Assembly: GCA_964016885.1 (NCBI GenBank)
Contig: OZ024743.1
Location: forward strand, 186,110,755 to 186,174,754
Reading direction: 5' to 3'
DNA: 64,000 nt
Source: Eledone cirrhosa
Lineage: Eukaryota; Mollusca; Cephalopoda; Octopoda; Eledonidae
In this document: positions 59,400 to 64,000 of the stretch, one piece after another
Layout of the letters: each line of letters starts with the position of its first letter
How positions within the stretch are numbered: the first letter of the stretch is position 1
Program-made: the position numbers and the translations under genes
Notes under the pieces: model-generated
What the model saw: only the letters and a program-made list of their open reading frames with translations
Told to the model about the DNA's origin: nothing
Database searches by the model: none

Positions 59400-62290
59400 C
59401 AAATATATAGGAACAACAAGAATATGAAGACGTGGCATCTCAGAGTTGCAACACTTAATGTTGGCACTCTCACAGGTAGATATGGTGAAATAGCGGAGAT
59501 GCTGGAGAGAAGGTATGTGGATGTGTGCTGCGTGCAAGAGGTGAGATGGAGAGGTGCCTCTGCGAGACTAGTCGCAGGCAAACATCTTAGCTATAAGCTT
59601 TTCTGGGTAGGTAAGGATAATGGGTTAGGAGGAATAGACATTTTCCTGGCTGGGAGATGGATCAATAAGACAATAGAGGTAGTTCGAGTTAATAATCGAA
59701 TAATTAAGATTAGATTAGTTGTAGGCAGGAGACTACTGTCAATCATCTCTGCTTATGCTCCCCAAGCAGGCCTAGGCAAAGAAGAGAAAGACTGCTTTTA
59801 CGAGCAACTTTTACAAACAATCGCAATGACAGAGGATGAAGAGATCATTATGCTAGCAGGGGACTTCAATGGTCATGTTGGACAGCTCCAGGATGGTTAC
59901 ACTGGGGTTACACGGTTACGGCTCAAGAAATGAAGAAGGAGTGAGACTTCTTGAATTTTGTGATGCAAGTACATTGACTATTTGCAACACTAACTTCCAG
60001 AAACCTGCCAACCACCGAATAACCTACAAATCAGGCGAGCACATAAGCCAGATTGACTTCTTACTAGTTAGGCAGCGGGACAGGCAGATGGTGTCAAAAA
60101 CCAAGGCATACCCTGGGGAAGAATGTACCCCACAGCATAAGTTAGTTGTTAGTGATATCTCAGTAAGCAAGAGATGGAATGAGACATACAGGAAAGAGCT
60201 CCAACCAGACAGAGAGTGACCTGGTAGTGGAACAGCACAGTAGATAGGGCCATTAGAGACAAAAGACTAGCATGGAAGGCTTGGAAAAAGGGTGGGAGTA
60301 GAGAAGGATATACAGCCGCTAAGAGAGAAGCTAGACGTCAGGTGTACTTAGCACACAGGGAGGCTGAGAGTAGGAGGTTTGCCAATGTTCTGTGACAGGA
60401 AGATCAGAGATGTGCGGTGTTCCACATTGCAACGCTGTGTGTCAATGCAAATCAGGATGTTGTTGGAGATAAATGTGTCTGGAATGATGCCGGTGTACTT
60501 AGTGTCACAAATGATCAGAAAAAGGAGGCCAGGAAATGTCATTATGAGAGACTGATGAATGTGGAGAACGAATGGGAGAGAGAGAAATTACCTTCAGTAG
60601 ATCTGACAGAGGGACCAGCTATTGAGATTGACAAATACAGGGTCCAAGAGGTGGTTAAGGAAATGAAAAATGGTAAGGCTGCTGGACTGTCGGGGATAGT
60701 TGCTGAGATGCTGAAGGCATCAGGGGACGTAGGCACTAAACTGGATGCATGCATCATCAATCAGGCTATATATGGCGGTGTCATACCCAAAGACTCGTGC
60801 AGCAGTATTCTCATAAATTTCTACAAAGGTAAAGGGGATGGTCTGGAGAGGAGCAATTATAGGGGTATAAAACTGATGGATCAGGTTATGAAAGTGGCAG
60901 AGAGAATATTAGCACAACTAATTAGAGAAAGGGTCAAACTAGATGATATGCAGTTTGGTTTTGTGCCTAGGAAAAGTATAACAGATGCCCTCTTCTTAGT
61001 GAGACAATTACAAGAGAGGTTCTTAGAGAAGAATAAACCACTATACTTAGCCTTTGTTGACCTAGAGAAGGCCTTTGATAGAGTACCCCGATCTGTCATC
61101 TGGTGGTCCCTAAGGGAACTAGGTGTTGAGGAATGGCTTGTGAAGACAGTGCAAACTTTGTACAGAGGTGCTGTCAGTAAAGTGAGGGTAGGAATGGAGT
61201 TTAGTGAGGAATTCCAGATACAAGTAGGAGTACATCAAGGTTTGGTCCTCAGCCCACTCTTGTTCATTATAGTCCCCCAAGCCATAACAGAAGAGTTTAA
61301 GACTGGCTGTCCATGGGAACTTCTCTATGCTGACGATCTGGTTCTTATAGCAGAATCAGTAGAGGAGCTAGAGAATAAATTCTGGCTATGGAAACAGTAG
61401 TTGGAAGCAAGAGGACTGAGAGTGAACCTAGCTAAGACAAAAGTGTTGATGAGTAGAAAAGAGGACAAAACTCTGATTCCGCCAGGGAAATGGCCATGTT
61501 TGATATGCAGAAAAGGAACTGGCATAAATTCTATAAAATGCACACAATGCAGATCCTGGGTACACAAGAGATGTAGCGGGATAGCAGCAAACTAACAGGG
61601 AAATTAGACAGTAGAAGTTGCATTGATAGACACATTTTTCAAATGTAGGCGGGTGCTATAGAAGTGGTGGATAGCTTCCGGTACCTAGGAGATCAGATTA
61701 GCATGGGAGCGGGGTGTTCTGAGGCCATAGTATCTAGAATAAGGATGGATTGGAAGAAGTTTAGGGAGCTGCTTCCTCTGCTGACGAAGAAGGGTTTCTC
61801 CCTGCGTACAAAAGTCCGGTTATATGATGCCTGTGTGAGGTGCGCGATGCTGCATTGTAGTGAGACTTGGGCAGCAACTGCAGAGGATATGCGACGGCTG
61901 GAGAGAAATGAAGCAAGCATGCTCCATTGGATGTGCAATGTCAATGTGCGTGAACGACCCAGGATGGATGTGTTGAGAGAGAAACTGTGTCTGAGAAGGA
62001 TAGAATGTAGTGTGCAAAAGAGTAGACTGCGGTGGTATGGACATGTGATGCGCATGGAGGATGACCGATGGGTGAAGAAGTGCCAGGAAATGCCAGTTGA
62101 AGGAAGACGTGGTAGAGGTAGACCACGAAAAACATGGGCGGAGGTGGTGGGAACAGACCTCAGATCGCTGAAGCTCACGGTGGAGATGACGAAGAACCAT
62201 GACAAGTGGACAGATGCTGTGCTAAATAAGACCCGGCCCACCCTTGCAAGCAGGGAAAAGCGGACGTAAAATGATGGTGATGATGATATA
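59400..62290 (+). mobile_element. RTE-type LINE, second subfamily, with complete N-terminal endonuclease; degenerate
   Basis: The ATG at 59424 opens [19 protein letters not shown], then CVQEVRWRGAS (catalytic Glu), IISAYAPQAG and LAGDFNGHVG. This is a complete APE-like start that the other copies lack. Frameshifts near 59900, 60215 and 61610, a deletion of about 220 bp after VSDISVSKRW and an in-frame TAG at 61398 break it. RT motifs are kept: [54 protein letters not shown] and LYADDLVLIAES. The finger keeps CLICRKG, CTQC and WVHKRC. The C-terminal domain has [19 protein letters not shown] and GRPRKTWAEV. The 3' end CCCACCCTTGCAAGCAG plus GCGGACGTAAAATGATGG and (TGA)n matches the SINE tail at 48250-48322. 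Best reference for the full protein order here. Confidence 0.92.
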
Positions 62291-62344
62291 CATGATATAT
62301 ATATATATATATATACATATATGCTATATATATATACTACAACC
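62291..62344. repeat. AT microsatellite
   Basis: (TA)n between the LINE tail and the next fragment. Confidence 0.85.
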
Positions 62345-62560
62345 TATCCCTCTTATACACAGTTTCTCTTTCAACACATCTATGCTTGGTTGTTCATGCA
62401 CATTGACATTGCACATCCAATTTCAGCATGCTTGCTTCTTTTCCCTCCAGCCGTCGCATATCCTCTGCAATTGCTGTCTCACTACCATGCAGCATCGCAC
62501 ATCTCACACAGGCATCATATAACTGGCCTTTTGTGTGCAGTGAAAAACCCTTCTTTTTTA
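62345..62560 (-). mobile_element. RTE-type LINE fragment, C-terminal region, inverted relative to its neighbour
   Basis: The minus strand matches about 61800-62000 of the preceding LINE: LYDACVRC, MLHGSET, RRLEGK and AEIGCAMSMCMNNQA, decayed. It is a separate, older copy. Confidence 0.75.
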
Positions 62561-62722
62561 AGTCAAGTATTGTGTTCTAAGGTCTAATCTATTATTTATT
62601 TGTGTCTGTTGAGTCAACATATAAGCAAGGCTTCCTTAATTTTCAAATTGCCCATAATTCTCTCTCTGGCTTCGATATTGAGTGTTATATTTTTCTTGGT
62701 GTTTTTGCATTTATCAATATAA

Positions 62723-62912
62723 TAATGAAATTATTGTGTAAAGTGCTCAGGTGCACTACAACTCGTCAATATAGTACATAGAATAATACACAAATGTCAG
62801 GGAAGTACATGTGTGTATGTGTTAGCTGTAGTGTTGGCGGATCTCGGGAAGCATGGAGGCCTTAAAGGATGCAGTGTCTCGACAGCTAACAACTGATGCA
62901 GGTAGTTTGTTC
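62723..62912 (-). mobile_element. CR1-like LINE 3' end, severely truncated
   Basis: About 190 bp almost identical to 30383-30575: the 3' UTR and the last codons before the stop, same orientation. No (ATT)n of length remains at the end. Confidence 0.9.
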
Positions 62913-62987
62913 CATATATATATATGATATTGTTATATCATAGATATATATATATATATTTGTTGGTGATTTTGCATTTGTCAATAT

Positions 62988-63205
62988 CATATATCATCAT
63001 CATCCTTATCTTAAGTCTGCTTTTCCTTGCTTGCAAGGGTGGGATGAATATTTTTCAGCACAGCACCTCTCCATTTGTCATGCTCCTTTGTCATCTCTTC
63101 TGTGAGCTTCAGTGATCAGAGGTCAGCCCTCACCACCACTGTCCATGTTTTTTGTGGTCTTCCTCTACTGTGTCTTCCTTCCAATGGGATTTCTTGGCAC
63201 TTATA
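62988..63205 (-). mobile_element. RTE-type LINE 3' end (second subfamily)
   Basis: The minus strand matches the last 210 bp of the LINE at 59400-62290. It includes codons for GRPQKTWTVVVRADL, the CCCACCCTTGCAAGCAAGG word and the terminal (GAT)n. Confidence 0.88.
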
Positions 63206-63291
63206 TATATCATATATATATATATATGATATTGACAAATGCAAAAACACCAACAAAAATATAACAGCAAATATTGAAGCCAGAGAGAGAA

Positions 63292-63396
<105 letters not shown>

Positions 63397-64000
63397 CTGC
63401 TTCTTCCAAATTATTGTGACACTCATTTTTCATTTGTTATTGTACCTTTATAATCTCCATCACTCAGCTTTTTACTGTTTTTTTTTCAACAATAATATAA
63501 TATATAAATACACTTATCTCATGAACTTTATTTTGATCCTTTATCCACCATTACTGTATCACCTTCTTTTATCATAAACCTTTTCTCATTTGCATCATAC
63601 ACCAATTGTTTATTGCCTTTTCAAATTTTTCATTTTAATCGTTTTTTGTTCCTTCACCAATGTAATTTAGGTGAACCCTATCTGACCATCACAACAAAAT
63701 CTCTGATATCTTTCTCACTCCATTGCTGTTTTTACTTTCCAATCATCAAATAATGACATGTGCTCTATTTTGGTTTACACCTCTTCATTTGATTTACACC
63801 TCTTCAAACACTCTTACACTGCTCTACTCCCAGACCCCCCTCTCTCGATATATAGCAACATACCACAATAGGCCAGTTTCACGATTGCCACTGAAAGTGA
63901 GGGATGTTCCCCAGGACTTGAAGATATTCATAGAAGTTAATGAGGACTTACCAGAACTAATATCAATAATGACTTACTGTAAAGATTTAAATTATTTAAG
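63397..64000. other. AT-rich flank, no feature recognised
   Basis: T-rich, low-complexity sequence. The last 130 bp (from about 63870) are more balanced in composition and have short open frames, but no recognisable exon. Confidence 0.4.

Noticed and set aside
58796..59410. Tyr/Ile-rich open frames on both strands
   Set aside because: Translated (TA)n and TATACA microsatellite.

Overview
The window is non-coding-rich animal DNA that most resembles a cephalopod (octopus-like) genome. That assignment is an inference from the repeat landscape: tRNA-derived SINEs, RTE-type LINEs ending in (GAT)n, Penelope-like elements, and long AT, GT and ATC microsatellites. There is no bacterial-type gene organisation. 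Every long open frame is transposon-derived or an artefact of a repeat, except two small exons of one host gene.

Layout. (1) 1-29456: an uninterrupted satellite array, about 920 copies of a 32-bp monomer. It has two main monomer versions, half-monomer (16-bp) slips, and kilobase-scale higher-order repeats. It runs off the left edge. (2) 29457-33590: SINE copies, an antisense CR1-like LINE 3' end, and the last two coding exons plus the 3' UTR of a CHCHD3/MIC19-like mitochondrial gene on the + strand (31185-31320 and 33274-33300). If the gene is intact, its upstream exons lie beyond the left edge and the satellite sits inside one of its introns. (3) 33700-42072: a pile-up of nested retroelements and a Helitron helicase relic. 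It includes a retroelement split by a LINE, a chimeric LINE with a CR1-like RT segment in place of its own RT, and a LINE interrupted by a twin-primed (5'-inverted) Jockey/CR1-like insertion with visible target-site duplication. (4) 42073-49800: SINEs, a foldback/MITE-like element, LINE fragments, an approximately 690-bp SINE palindrome, a Penelope-like 3' region and two consecutive foldbacks, separated by AT microsatellites. (5) 49815-62290: three long RTE-type LINE copies (49815-52915 +, 55879-58838 -, 59400-62290 +) with a truncated GIY-YIG Penelope-like element between the first two. (6) 62291-64000: retroelement tails, a (GT)n microsatellite and AT-rich sequence.

How the parts relate. 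The RTE-type LINEs encode an APE-like endonuclease, a YADD reverse transcriptase and, between the RT and the C-terminal domain, a C4HC3 PHD-type zinc finger. One SINE family here ends with the same 3' tail as the LINE at 59400-62290, which suggests LINE and SINE partners. None of the LINE copies is fully intact. The 56245-58838 copy keeps an unbroken frame from mid-endonuclease to its end.
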